Positions 21,940 to 28,843 of a stretch of 34,444 nucleotides of DNA are shown one piece after another (the first letter of the stretch is position 1; each line of letters opens with the position of its first letter). The notes below the pieces were generated by a model, which made no database searches, was not told where the DNA came from, and worked only from the letters and a program-made list of their open reading frames with translations. Source of the DNA: Candidatus Magasanikiibacteriota bacterium (lineage in GTDB: Bacteria; Patescibacteriota; Patescibacteriia; Magasanikbacterales; UBA922); NCBI GenBank assembly GCA_003518365.1, contig DOYU01000002.1, positions 1-34,444 of the forward strand, read 5' to 3'. Both the position numbers and the translations under genes were made by a program.

Positions 21940-23346
21940 TTACACCTCCCCGATCAGATCGATCGCTTCCACCTGCACCATCTTGCTCACGAAGAGGCGC
22001 ACTTCATGCTCTGAAACTCTCTCGGCAAACTGAACGATGAGCGCTTGTTCGTTGATGACGGCTCCACTCAAGATGGCTTGCGCCAACTCGAGCGCTGTTT
22101 CATCGAGCTTCACCGTCTGATATCTGGTAACCAGAAACTTCTGAGGATACCTGGTGGTGAGCTTCATGTACCGATTCGGTCGGAAGATCCGATACCTCAC
22201 CGGATACATTTCACTCGGCTTGCGATGCTCCACTTTCTGGACCAACTCAGCGACAGGCTTGGAAAGCCCGCGAACCGAGTAATCGATGCAGAACTTGTCA
22301 GAGCAGTTCGCGTCGACCTTGCAGCCGCCAGTGCAGTCGAGCAGAAGTTCACACGACTTGCACGGCTCACTGACCCACGAGAGGTCTCTGAAGATGTCGA
22401 GAGCAGGCTTGTTCCAAATCACCTCAATCGGCTCGTCCGGCAAGGTGCCGAACACGAGTTGTGACTGATTGCACATCCGGAACTCACCCTTAGGATTGAT
22501 CGCGCAGAAGTACGTCCCGACACCACAGTTCGAGGTGATGCCCTCGGTGATCATGCGCTCATCCAGACAGTACGGAATCGCCGTACCAAACCCGACCCTT
22601 CCTCCGAAGATCGAGAAGTCATGCTTGGCCTGGATGATCTGGCCCACGGCGATGCCGAACTGTTCACTCGTTGGCTTCAGATGATGACCTTGAGAATTGA
22701 CGGCTCCAATACCGCCATCCTCATACCGATCGACGTAGATTGACTCCATGCCGAGACTCGCCGCGAGGGCAATGATCTCGTACATTTGGTCATAGTTGTA
22801 CCCGGTAAGCACCGGGATACACCGCACGTCATGGCCTTCACTCACGTAATGCCTGATGGTGTCGAGAGTCTTCGAGAAGCTTCCCTTGGACTGATTCAAA
22901 AACTCGTGAGTCTCAGCATTTGCGCCATGAATGGGAACCCCGAAGCACGCAAGATTGCGCGAAATTCCCTTGAGCTGCCGGAGACCGTTCGTGACGATGG
23001 TGACCGACGAATGCTCGGAGAGCAGATCGATGTACTCGTTGAGCTTCTCCACGGGCAACAGACTCGGCTCGCCGCCGATCAGGTACACATGGGGAATCTG
23101 ACTCTCTGCGACTGAGCGAACAAGCCCGTCAATGGCTGACAGATCACCAAGCTTGGCTCTCTCGGGGTTGTAGCAGAAGATGCACTTCTCGTTGCACGCG
23201 TACGTCATCTCGATGTGGCAGAGATGAGGAACGACATCGTGTTCGACGTACTGTCCGTCTTCACGTCGTCCAGACGACTGATAGCCACATCGCACGGTTG
23301 CGATCGGTGACCAGTCAGAAGGAAGTACCTGAAACTTCTTACCCAT
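21940..23346 (-). CDS. Radical SAM/SPASM protein with C-terminal PqqD-like (RRE) domain
   Basis: The 468-residue protein has a Shine-Dalgarno AGGAGAAGG before ATG 23346, 20 nt after the RNHCP gene. The radical SAM site is CNEKCIFC (Cys51, 55, 58) with IGGEPS at 90-95. A canonical SPASM domain follows: NCGVGTYFCAINPKGEFRMC, then a small glycine loop, a VIWNKPALDIFRDL segment and EPCKSCELLLDCTGGC with later cysteines. The last 70 residues (VTRYQTVKLDETALELAQAI, LSGAVINEQAL, EVRLFVSKMVQVEAIDLIGE) match the winged-helix PqqD-like pattern of RiPP recognition elements. Such a domain would hold the precursor's leader while the enzyme acts. The radical SAM and SPASM calls are strong; the RRE call is by pattern and less sure. 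Confidence 0.88.
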   Translation of the reverse strand: MGKKFQVLPSDWSPIATVRCGYQSSGRREDGQYVEHDVVPHLCHIEMTYACNEKCIFCYNPERAKLGDLSAIDGLVRSVAESQIPHVYLIGGEPSLLPVEKLNEYIDLLSEHSSVTIVTNGLRQLKGISRNLACFGVPIHGANAETHEFLNQSKGSFSKTLDTIRHYVSEGHDVRCIPVLTGYNYDQMYEIIALAASLGMESIYVDRYEDGGIGAVNSQGHHLKPTSEQFGIAVGQIIQAKHDFSIFGGRVGFGTAIPYCLDERMITEGITSNCGVGTYFCAINPKGEFRMCNQSQLVFGTLPDEPIEVIWNKPALDIFRDLSWVSEPCKSCELLLDCTGGCKVDANCSDKFCIDYSVRGLSKPVAELVQKVEHRKPSEMYPVRYRIFRPNRYMKLTTRYPQKFLVTRYQTVKLDETALELAQAILSGAVINEQALIVQFAERVSEHEVRLFVSKMVQVEAIDLIGEV

Positions 23347-23366
23347 GATGCCTTCTCCTCGTATTC

Positions 23367-23681
23367 CTAACGTTTACTTGGATTACTCGAGATCTTGACA
23401 ATGGCGTCAAAGCTATCGTCCTTCGATGCTCTGTTTCGCTTCTCAAAACCGCACGTGGTACAACGGTGGAGAATGATGTATTCACCATTTTTAGTCCCCA
23501 CCTCTACAGGTTCCATGAGCCCATGACAGGTCGCTTCGCGATCGCCAGGATTCACGTCAACGTGCTTACTCCACAGACACTGCGAACAGTGATTGGTGTA
23601 TCCACTGCCACGCACAAAGAAACCACACCGTTCGCAGGTGAAGTCTTCCTTGGTGCGTTGAAATTTCTTTGTGGTAGTCAT
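23367..23681 (-). CDS. RNHCP-domain zinc-ribbon protein
   Basis: I start at MTTTKKFQRTK (ATG at 23681, behind GGGAG; an in-frame TTG 27 nt upstream is weaker), giving 104 residues. The protein is a two-zinc-ribbon RNHCP domain: FTCERCGFFV, YTNHCSQCLWSKHVDVNPGDR, ATCHGLMEPV, and ILHRCTTCGFEKRNRASKDD. The name-giving Arg-Asn-His-Cys-Pro is here Thr-Asn-His-Cys-Ser. The domain's function is unknown. It is the first gene after the promoter and is presumably cotranscribed with the radical SAM pair. The domain call is confident; a role in peptide modification is only suggested by position. Confidence 0.85.
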   Translation of the reverse strand: MTTTKKFQRTKEDFTCERCGFFVRGSGYTNHCSQCLWSKHVDVNPGDREATCHGLMEPVEVGTKNGEYIILHRCTTCGFEKRNRASKDDSFDAIVKISSNPSKR

Positions 23682-23717
23682 ACTTCTCCCAGGTTCTTGG
23701 GTTGTCAAAGACCAACG

Positions 23718-23728
23718 TACCTAAGGTA
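23718..23728. promoter_or_regulatory. 11-nt palindrome near the transcription start (possible operator)
   Basis: TACCTAAGGTA has 5-bp inverted arms around one central base. It lies just downstream of the -10 box of the minus-strand promoter, where a repressor would block initiation. Confidence 0.4.
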
Positions 23729-23729
23729 G

Positions 23730-23758
23730 GTAATATCACAATTCATTGATACCGTCAA
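23730..23758 (-). promoter_or_regulatory. Promoter of the radical SAM operon
   Basis: On the minus strand TTGACG (23758-23753) and TATTAC (23735-23730) are spaced by 17 nt. The start codon of the RNHCP gene follows about 45 nt beyond. Confidence 0.7.
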
Positions 23759-23880
23759 GATGATAAAACAACAAAAAAACATAAAAAATGAAGGCCGTTA
23801 CAAACGTGCTAACAGGTCACTCTTCTCCATGCGATATTTAAAAAAAATTACACATATACAATGTATCAAATTTTTTCTTT

Positions 23881-23926
23881 AAAAAAAAGATGTGTGCTCA
23901 CAATTTCAAAAGCACACATCTTTTTT
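23881..23926. terminator. Terminator of the tRNA-Leu gene
   Basis: AAAAAAGATGTGTGCT pairs with AGCACACATCTTTTTT across a loop of about 14 nt. It lies downstream of the minus-strand tRNA-Leu and could also act on the plus strand. The bases 23760-23880 between it and the operon promoter are AT-rich and show no gene. Confidence 0.85.
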
Positions 23927-23952
23927 ATCTGCCAAAACAACAATGTCCAATG

Positions 23953-24038
23953 TGGTGCGCGGGAGAGGAGTCGAACCTCCATGCCCTTGCGAGCGTTACC
24001 ACCTCAAGGTAGTGCGTCTACCATTTCGCCACCCGCGC
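23953..24038 (-). tRNA. tRNA-Leu(GAG)
   Basis: An 86-nt class II tRNA with encoded CCA. The acceptor stem is GCGCGGG/CCCGCGC. The anticodon loop TTGAGGT gives GAG, reading CUC and CUU. A long variable arm (around CGCTCGCAAGGGC) is present as expected for leucine. The T arm contains GGTTCGACTCC. The bottom pair of the anticodon stem is a C-A mismatch. Confidence 0.95.
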
Positions 24039-24107
24039 GTCTTCACGAAACATGAATCACATATCACATATCGAATGATACGTGCCATGTGTTTTTTGAT
24101 TCGTGAG

Positions 24108-24869
24108 TTAAAATTTTCGTTCACGACCGACAATCATCTCAATGCGTTTCTTTGCCAGCTTGATTGTAATTTTTGTTTCTTTTGACTCTTTGCCGTCAGC
24201 TTCTACCACAAATGGTTTTCTGCTGGTCACAACCATTTCTTCAAAAGGGAAAATACTTGGGTCATCGTATTTTTCTTTGATGACTCCTTTCCCAACAACA
24301 GGTCTGAGGAAGGCCTCAAGCTTCCCATCTTGTGGATGCACCACAATGTCTTGGCTCTTGCGAGACTTCCATGTGTATGGTTGCAAATTGCAAACAACGA
24401 GTTCAATCTTTCCCTTTGTCGAGGAAACTTTGAACTGCTCGTCATATTCGACGGTAATATCACTCGGTGGAATATGAAGACGAGAAACGAAGTACCGATT
24501 GTTGAACCAGCCAACATCCAATTTTACTTTTCGTCTTCGTGAGAGCACATCACAGGCCTCAACACCCACAGGAATACCCAGTACCGCAGCAATGCTATTG
24601 TCTGATCCTATAGGCAAAAAGCCAAATGGGACATCGCATACGGCTGCCTTCGAAAGCACATTTCCAAAGGTCTTATCATCGCCAACAATGACGATAGTCG
24701 TAGCGCCACGACGAATCTCTTCGTTGATAACGGTCTCTGCATTGGTAAGGTGCTGAAGCCGAATAATCTTACCAGCGATCCCAAAATCTGTCAACCTTGT
24801 CTCTATGGTAGAAAGCAGGCTGTCATACTTGCGGCTCCGTAAAAAATTGTCATACAAATACAAGTACAT
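24108..24869 (-). CDS. Diacylglycerol kinase-like (DAGKc/NAD kinase fold) protein
   Basis: This 253-residue protein has the two-domain layout of the bacterial YegS/DgkB lipid kinases. The N-terminal nucleotide domain has a helix-strand pattern ending TTIVIVGDDKTFGNVLSKA, in the place of the GGDGT motif, and PFGFLPIGSDNSIAAVLGIP in the place of LGTGNDFA. A beta-rich C-terminal domain follows (YFVSRLHIPPSDITVEYD, PFVVEADGKE). The GGDGT motif is altered to GDDKT: its aspartate is kept but two glycines are replaced, so substrate or activity may differ. Such kinases phosphorylate diacylglycerol or related lipids. It lies downstream of bactofilin after that gene's terminator. Moderately sure of the family, unsure of substrate. 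Confidence 0.8.
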   Translation of the reverse strand: MYLYLYDNFLRSRKYDSLLSTIETRLTDFGIAGKIIRLQHLTNAETVINEEIRRGATTIVIVGDDKTFGNVLSKAAVCDVPFGFLPIGSDNSIAAVLGIPVGVEACDVLSRRRKVKLDVGWFNNRYFVSRLHIPPSDITVEYDEQFKVSSTKGKIELVVCNLQPYTWKSRKSQDIVVHPQDGKLEAFLRPVVGKGVIKEKYDDPSIFPFEEMVVTSRKPFVVEADGKESKETKITIKLAKKRIEMIVGRERKF

Positions 24870-24888
24870 ACCGACTATTCGTAAAGAA

Positions 24889-24923
24889 GAAAAAAGTCAC
24901 AGAAGGAAAGGCTGATGTGACTT
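24889..24923 (-). terminator. Terminator of the bactofilin gene
   Basis: AAGTCACA (24894-24901) and TGTGACTT (24916-24923) form an 8-bp stem. On the minus strand it is followed directly by a run of T. It sits about 50 nt after the bactofilin stop. Confidence 0.75.
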
Positions 24924-24970
24924 AGGAAGACACGCAGATGCCTGAAGTACGAGCTCTCTTAGAGAAACTC

Positions 24971-25447
24971 TTAATTCAAATCTTCTTGCTCTTCCTGCTT
25001 GACGGCACGTCTTGTACGAGATGAGGAACGCTGAGAAAGGCTGTCTTCACCACCTTCAATTGAGACGCCGTTCATCATCACCTTTCCCTGCACTAGGGCA
25101 CCTGGCTCTACCACCAAGATGCTACAGGTGATATCACCCAAGATTTGTGCAGAAGACGACAACTCCAATTTTTCTTCTACCTTTACATTGCCTTTTATAT
25201 TTCCTGAGACGTGCGCACTTCCAGCGCGTACGTTTGCCAAAATCTGCGCACCTTTTTCTACAGTAAGTAATTTACTTGTTTTGACATTTCCAGAGACACT
25301 TCCCTTTACAAGGATATTCCCTTCTGAAGCAAAATCTCCTTCTACGTGGACAGAAGGTCCGACGACTGTTTCAACATCGTCATGATGTGATGGGGTTGGT
25401 GAAGTGTATTCAGTGTCCATAGGCGGCGGGGTTGATTTTTGAAACAT
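24971..25447 (-). CDS. Bactofilin (polymer-forming cytoskeletal protein)
   Basis: Bactofilins form filaments without nucleotides at the membrane and help set cell shape or wall localisation. The 158-residue protein has a flexible N terminus (FQKSTPPPMDTEYTSPTP), then the beta-helix core: TVVGPSVHVEGDFASEGNIL, VKGSVSGNVKTSKLLTVEKG, AQILANVRAGSAHVSGNIKG and VKVEEKLELSSSAQILGDI, the regular hydrophobic-Gly repeat of the family, and a charged tail. It lies downstream of the histidine kinase on the same strand with a 67-nt gap and has its own terminator. Confidence 0.95.
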   Translation of the reverse strand: MFQKSTPPPMDTEYTSPTPSHHDDVETVVGPSVHVEGDFASEGNILVKGSVSGNVKTSKLLTVEKGAQILANVRAGSAHVSGNIKGNVKVEEKLELSSSAQILGDITCSILVVEPGALVQGKVMMNGVSIEGGEDSLSQRSSSRTRRAVKQEEQEDLN

Positions 25448-25514
25448 ACAAGCAAAATAATATTAGAGAAGTAGGTATATAGTACACCAATGGTCATTTT
25501 TTGAAAAGAGAATG

Positions 25515-27209
25515 CTATACAACAGAGGCAAGTGTGGAGGTGTCCTTTTTTTCGATGATTTCATGTGGTACCCCTGCCAACTCATCTTGCTGCACAACTT
25601 TTGGCTTTTCACCAGTCTTTTGGGGAAGCCAAAAGCCAAATTCAGATCCTTTTCCCGCACCAGGGCTTGTCGCCCACACACGCCCATCTTGTGCTTCCAT
25701 AAACTTCCGACACACATAAATACCAAGGCCGGTTCCATTCACATTGGTTCCTTCCACATTCTTCCCTCGATAAAACTTTTGAAAAAAATTCACCTCATCT
25801 ATCTTTTCAAATCCAATACCAGTATCTGTTACTTTCAAAATCACTCCGTTATTTCCATGTTCGAGCGTAACTGTTACTTTTCCTTTTGGTGTGTACTTGA
25901 TGGCATTATCGACATAATTAAACACCACATGTCTCACTTTTTCATCATCCATATACACATCTTCTTTTGTTTTCCCCGCCTTCCACACGAGTTTCAATTT
26001 TTTATCTTTTGCACGGTCGGTAAGTTCCTTCACCACGCTACTGACCAATTCATTCATATCATGCATACCAAAAGAAAACTTGGTGCGGCCCTGTTCAATA
26101 CGTGTAATATCTAGAAATTCATCAACCAATTTTACAAGACGCTCATTGCTGCTATCCATATCAGCAAGTATTGCTTTTGTTTTTGGCGTTACTTTTCCAT
26201 ACGCCCCGTCAGTAATCAACTCAATATATCCTTTGATAATAGACAGTGGTGTGCGAAGCTGATGAGAGGCAATGGAGAGAAATTCTGTTTTCTGACGGTC
26301 GAGTTCTTGCAGACGCAAATTCGCTTGTTCGAGGGATTTAGCAAGTTTGGTAATTTCATCTTTCCTTTTTATTTCTCTTTGAACTGAAATCATCAATAAT
26401 ACGTTAATGACTGTGACAATCGCAGCAACCAATATTCGAATTACTAACTCTGATACTGACCGTGCAAGAAAAATTTCAATAACAATAAAAAAATTAACTA
26501 ATCCTACTAATATTTCAGCAGCGACAATACGGATATGCATAAGTCCATGCCGTGATATCGCGTATGACAACAACACAGGAAAAATAAGCCCAGAAACATA
26601 TGCGAATGGAAACTTTGTATCTATACCATAAGCATATAAATAGGCGCTTCCACCTACAAAAATGACAATCGCAAATGCAACAAACGCATAGATAATCTGG
26701 ATCTTGCGTTCTTTATTAAAAATAGTACGATATTCGGAAAAAAGATTTTTGAAAAAAATTCCCGTGCCTATAAAAAAATAAAAAAGAAAAATATGATGGA
26801 ATAGGCGCGCTTGCGAATGAGCTCCCCAATTGTAAATATTTAAATCATCTACAAAATAGGGAGTTCGACTGATAAGTAAAAAGAAAAATGCAAATAAATA
26901 ATTGATAGTTAACAGCTTTCTTTGACCTTTATTTTTTGTAAAAATAAGACTGAAATGATGCATGAACGGTGGCATGAAAACAACTCCTGCATACACAAAT
27001 CTATCCCAAAATAATGCAAGTTCACGATTTTCTCCACGTAAACCAAACATCATGAACGTTCCAAACATCCAAAAAAACATGCTGAGAGAAAAACCAAACA
27101 TGAGTCTATTCATGGGAGATGTTCGATCTTTTGACAAAATAAAAACTCCAAAAAGAAGAACGAAAATCGCACATGTGAGAGGAAGAATAGTGAAAAGTTG
27201 GGTAAACAT
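25515..27209 (-). CDS. Multi-pass membrane sensor histidine kinase
   Basis: I start at MFTQLFTILPLTCAIFVLL (ATG at 27209), giving 564 residues. The first 270 residues contain about eight hydrophobic segments, resembling the seven-transmembrane histidine kinase N-terminal type. A coiled-coil linker (ITKLAKSLEQANLRLQELDRQ) leads into the kinase. The H box is FLSIASHQLRTPLSIIKGYI with the phosphoacceptor histidine, the N box FNYVDNAIKYTPKG, then the G1 box VTDTGIGF, F box FQKFYRG and G2 box GTGLGIYVCRKFM. These are complete, so the kinase should be active. No response regulator lies in the window, so its partner must be elsewhere. The signal is unknown. Confidence 0.94.
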   Translation of the reverse strand: MFTQLFTILPLTCAIFVLLFGVFILSKDRTSPMNRLMFGFSLSMFFWMFGTFMMFGLRGENRELALFWDRFVYAGVVFMPPFMHHFSLIFTKNKGQRKLLTINYLFAFFFLLISRTPYFVDDLNIYNWGAHSQARLFHHIFLFYFFIGTGIFFKNLFSEYRTIFNKERKIQIIYAFVAFAIVIFVGGSAYLYAYGIDTKFPFAYVSGLIFPVLLSYAISRHGLMHIRIVAAEILVGLVNFFIVIEIFLARSVSELVIRILVAAIVTVINVLLMISVQREIKRKDEITKLAKSLEQANLRLQELDRQKTEFLSIASHQLRTPLSIIKGYIELITDGAYGKVTPKTKAILADMDSSNERLVKLVDEFLDITRIEQGRTKFSFGMHDMNELVSSVVKELTDRAKDKKLKLVWKAGKTKEDVYMDDEKVRHVVFNYVDNAIKYTPKGKVTVTLEHGNNGVILKVTDTGIGFEKIDEVNFFQKFYRGKNVEGTNVNGTGLGIYVCRKFMEAQDGRVWATSPGAGKGSEFGFWLPQKTGEKPKVVQQDELAGVPHEIIEKKDTSTLASVV

Positions 27210-27300
27210 AAAATAAAGTGTCTCTAGTATAACAAAATTTACAAATAAAAAAAACGCATTGTCTGCGTTCATACCAATCAGTACATTAATATTGGGAGAT

Positions 27301-27330
27301 GGGGCGCGCGATTGTCATTTCGCGCGCCCC
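27301..27330. terminator. Strong GC hairpin after the AAR-like gene
   Basis: GGGGCGCGCGA (27301-27311) and TCGCGCGCCCC (27320-27330) form a perfect 11-bp stem around an 8-nt loop, 17 nt after the stop of the AAR-like gene. No T-run follows on the minus strand, so termination would be atypical or Rho-dependent; it may instead protect the 3' end. Confidence 0.55.
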
Positions 27331-27347
27331 AGTCTCCTCCTTGCGAA

Positions 27348-28643
27348 TCAGCGGACGTACTTCGAGAGTACAGTCTCACTGAACGCTGTGAGCTCAGACC
27401 ACGGCACGACTCTGCCGTCTGGGAGCTCTGCGGGCTGCGGCTCGAATCCGAGCTGGTGGAACATCGCTGCATCAGCAACAACGTCCTCTGGCTGGAGTCG
27501 CGAACCCGCGACGTGCCCACGCTTGCCAGTGAGAGCCCTGGCGATGCACTCTGCCGTGCATCCCCAAATCACCTTATGGCCGCCGGCTCCGCGATCCCAC
27601 ACGATCTGACCCTTGTGGTCTCTGCCGAAGCCTTCGGGGAAAAGTCTCGTCGGCACCTTGGCACAGCCGGCGCGGACCACGTAGATCTCGCGCTCGAGCC
27701 ACGGGCCATCCTGTGTCGCGGATGGTGTCGTTGTGTCGAACACCATGCACCCGTGAGGGAGATGATGCGACTGGAGCTTCTCCTTGCCATTCGTGGCGAG
27801 AAGCACGACGTGGGCATCGTGCTCGATGGCTGCCTTCGTCATATCCTCATGAACGACGACCTCTGTAGTCTCGTCCAAATGCCACTTCACAACAGGGATG
27901 AACTCCTTAATGCGATGAGCTTCAGTTCCAGGTCGAACCACAAGAACCACCTTCTTCGGGGCGAACTGTCGCAAGGACAGCGTAAGTCCCGATCCAATGG
28001 CACCGAGTGACCCGATGATGGCGATGGTCGAACAGGGCGGTATTCCCGCACGGTGCATACCCTCAGTGATGAAATGCACAGTTCCGTTATCACCGTGACT
28101 GGAACCCAACCATGGCCTCCGCAAGACGACATCAATATGTTCACGCAGAAAGCGTTTTCCATGCTCAGTCACGAGCTTGGAGTAGGCTCCCCACCCGAGC
28201 TGTACAGGAACTCCGTCCCTCGAAAGTTGATGTGCGTCGTCGATCTGTTGCGTCGCATCCTCGGCAAACCAACTGTAGAGCTGGTCCCCAGCACCATGCC
28301 GGAGTCCCTGGTAGAGACTGAGCCCGAAGATCGGCGCGATGCGGAACCTAAGTTCCACACGACGATCTCCGAACACGACTGGGCAATTGAACCACTCAAC
28401 CACCGGCGGGAGTTCCCCCCCAGGCTTCAAGTCATCAGAAGTAGCCCAGCGACTCCCGTGCGACTGGAGCACAGGAGTGATTTGCTCGGTGCTGAGTGCA
28501 TCGGGCGTGAGACCATGCGCCATGAACACAACTGCTTCATCGATCTTCTCGCGACAGCAAGACACTGTGGGAGCGTAGCTCCCCCGTGAGACACGTCCTG
28601 CGATGGCAGGAGTCTGGACCGCGGATGCGGACTTCGTATCCAT
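27348..28643 (-). CDS. NAD(P)-binding oxidoreductase resembling acyl-ACP reductase
   Basis: The 431-residue protein starts at ATG 28643 behind GGGAGGGGG. The first 95 residues are without recognised motif. The middle has LGWGAYSKLVTEHG and GDNGTVHFITEGMHRAGI, followed by STIAIIGSLGAIGSGLTLSL, a GxxGxxG dinucleotide loop at 211-217, as in cyanobacterial acyl-ACP reductase (AAR), where the equivalent reads TGNTHTA...GATGDIGS. Near the end, IWGCTAECIARAL places Cys362 where AAR has its acylated cysteine (in FACFAES), and QLGFEP matches the KHGFRP region of AAR. AAR reduces acyl-ACP to fatty aldehyde. The order and spacing match, but identity is low and 90 residues are added at the N terminus, so the substrate is open. 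The gene is GC-rich and stands alone. Confidence 0.6.
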   Translation of the reverse strand: MDTKSASAVQTPAIAGRVSRGSYAPTVSCCREKIDEAVVFMAHGLTPDALSTEQITPVLQSHGSRWATSDDLKPGGELPPVVEWFNCPVVFGDRRVELRFRIAPIFGLSLYQGLRHGAGDQLYSWFAEDATQQIDDAHQLSRDGVPVQLGWGAYSKLVTEHGKRFLREHIDVVLRRPWLGSSHGDNGTVHFITEGMHRAGIPPCSTIAIIGSLGAIGSGLTLSLRQFAPKKVVLVVRPGTEAHRIKEFIPVVKWHLDETTEVVVHEDMTKAAIEHDAHVVLLATNGKEKLQSHHLPHGCMVFDTTTPSATQDGPWLEREIYVVRAGCAKVPTRLFPEGFGRDHKGQIVWDRGAGGHKVIWGCTAECIARALTGKRGHVAGSRLQPEDVVADAAMFHQLGFEPQPAELPDGRVVPWSELTAFSETVLSKYVR

Positions 28644-28702
28644 GTGACCCCCTCCCGCCTCAGCGGAAAGAAAGTGGGAGGATCATTCCTCCAAGAGAAT
28701 AT

Positions 28703-28713
28703 GTATGACATAC
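28703..28713. promoter_or_regulatory. 11-nt palindrome downstream of the AAR-like promoter (possible operator)
   Basis: GTATGACATAC has 5-bp arms around one base, the same 5-1-5 form as the palindrome at 23718, but a different sequence. It lies in the presumed leader about 20 nt after the -10 box. Confidence 0.35.
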
Positions 28714-28735
28714 TCTCTTCGAAAAACGATACTCG

Positions 28736-28764
28736 ACCCTATCAAAACCTGCCTTATTTGTCAA
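28736..28764 (-). promoter_or_regulatory. Promoter of the AAR-like gene
   Basis: On the minus strand the consensus -35 TTGACA (28764-28759) is followed after 17 nt by TAGGGT (28741-28736), a weak -10. The start codon lies about 90 nt beyond. Confidence 0.55.
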
Positions 28765-28785
28765 TATCCCCACCAAGCTATAAAA

Positions 28786-28810
28786 GCCATGGGATTCTGT
28801 TTAGCATGGC
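28786..28810 (-). terminator. Weak terminator after the MazF-like toxin
   Basis: GCCATG and CATGGC form a 6-bp stem with a 13-nt loop. On the minus strand TTTTA follows. It lies 33 nt after the toxin stop codon, between it and the -35 box of the AAR-like gene. Confidence 0.35.
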
Positions 28811-28843
28811 ATCATTGTGACAGAACTGAATTGCACACAATTT

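Noticed and set aside
20460..23346. Radical SAM genes as heme or PQQ biosynthesis genes
   Set aside because: No pqqA/B/C or heme genes are near, and the domain layout (SPASM plus RRE-like, SPASM plus YkgJ-like) differs from PqqE and HemN.
24043..24106. TCACGAA...TTCGTGA inverted repeat beside tRNA-Leu
   Set aside because: Only 7 bp with a 50-nt AT-rich centre; too weak to separate from chance, though it resembles the small repeats elsewhere.
27297..27326. A 10-codon frame in the hairpin after the AAR-like gene (minus strand, ATG ... TAA), considered as a second precursor peptide
   Set aside because: The Shine-Dalgarno lies 15 nt away, the frame is made of the hairpin itself and is too short to judge.
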